DNA from: Rhodocyclaceae bacterium
GTDB lineage: Bacteria > Pseudomonadota > Gammaproteobacteria > Burkholderiales > Rhodocyclaceae
Length of the DNA stretch: 44,281 nt
Direction of reading: 5' to 3'
Assembly (NCBI GenBank): GCA_020445745.1
Contig: JAGRGB010000115.1
Coordinates: 1 to 44,281, forward strand
Below are positions 44,181-44,281 of this stretch, in pieces (the first letter of the stretch is position 1; each line of letters starts with the position of its first letter). Under the pieces are notes generated by a model. That model ran no database searches. It was given only the letters and a program-made list of their open reading frames with translations, and was not told the DNA's origin. Both the position numbers and the translations under genes were made by a program.

Positions 44181-44281
44181 TCTCAGCACGCAATCCTGCG
44201 CATCCATCGCCAGCCGTTCGGAGCCCGAAGCCAGCGCTTCCGGTGGCCCGGGTCCACAATGAGATCGGATCGCACGGAGCG

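Overview
The window is high-GC DNA from a Gram-negative bacterium, most likely a beta- or gammaproteobacterium (Pseudomonadota). I infer this from an H-NS family protein, AidB, a TamB homologue, two probable or possible outer-membrane-related secretion products and a trpG-trpD-trpC cluster. Neither genus nor species can be read from the sequence.

Region 1 (about 1-9.6 kb) is an accessory island or IS graveyard. It holds an IS21-like end at the left border, a fragment of an IS256-family transposase, a decayed second copy of the small-gene/trpG junction found intact at 30 kb, integrase-arm-like repeats, and a 5'-truncated vapC toxin gene. Among this debris are two compact minus-strand operons. 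The first is an AAA+ ATPase followed by a subtilisin-like protease, which matches the IetAS pair known from plasmid maintenance and anti-phage defence. The second is a three-gene cluster joined by ATGA overlaps: a DUF6398-like protein with an apparent frameshift, an unrecognised 175-aa protein, and a DUF7713-like CxxC protein. I know of no described function for this cluster, and it is my best candidate for an undescribed system.

Region 2 (9.6-29.6 kb) looks like ordinary chromosome with envelope, signalling and regulatory genes. In order: a secreted trypsin-fold protease, a nucleoside deaminase, an outer-membrane barrel, a very long membrane Ser/Thr kinase with eight internal repeats, an H-NS protein, a secreted NHL-type propeller, a B12-binding radical SAM enzyme, a SEC-C/TPR/GT41 glycosyltransferase, a soluble chemoreceptor with a zinc-binding CZB domain, a cation/proton antiporter with a TrkA-N domain, an NhaR-like LysR regulator, and a small gene carrying a (CAGGCA)n tract that encodes an Ala-Gln run.

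Region 3 (29.8-42.4 kb) carries the intact small conserved gene and then trpG-trpD-trpC, with tamB only 7 bp downstream of trpC. After that come msrA, an FKBP-type peptidyl-prolyl isomerase, a transglutaminase-like protease, aidB, a divergent NADP-dependent oxidoreductase behind an AT-rich palindromic control region, and a secreted SnoaL-like protein closed by a strong hairpin.

Region 4 (42.5-44.3 kb) encodes a TIR domain joined through a membrane segment to a formylglycine-generating-enzyme fold that lacks the catalytic cysteines. The window ends in what may be a remnant of a REP-associated transposon end.

All homology statements come from recognising motifs by eye. No database search was run.
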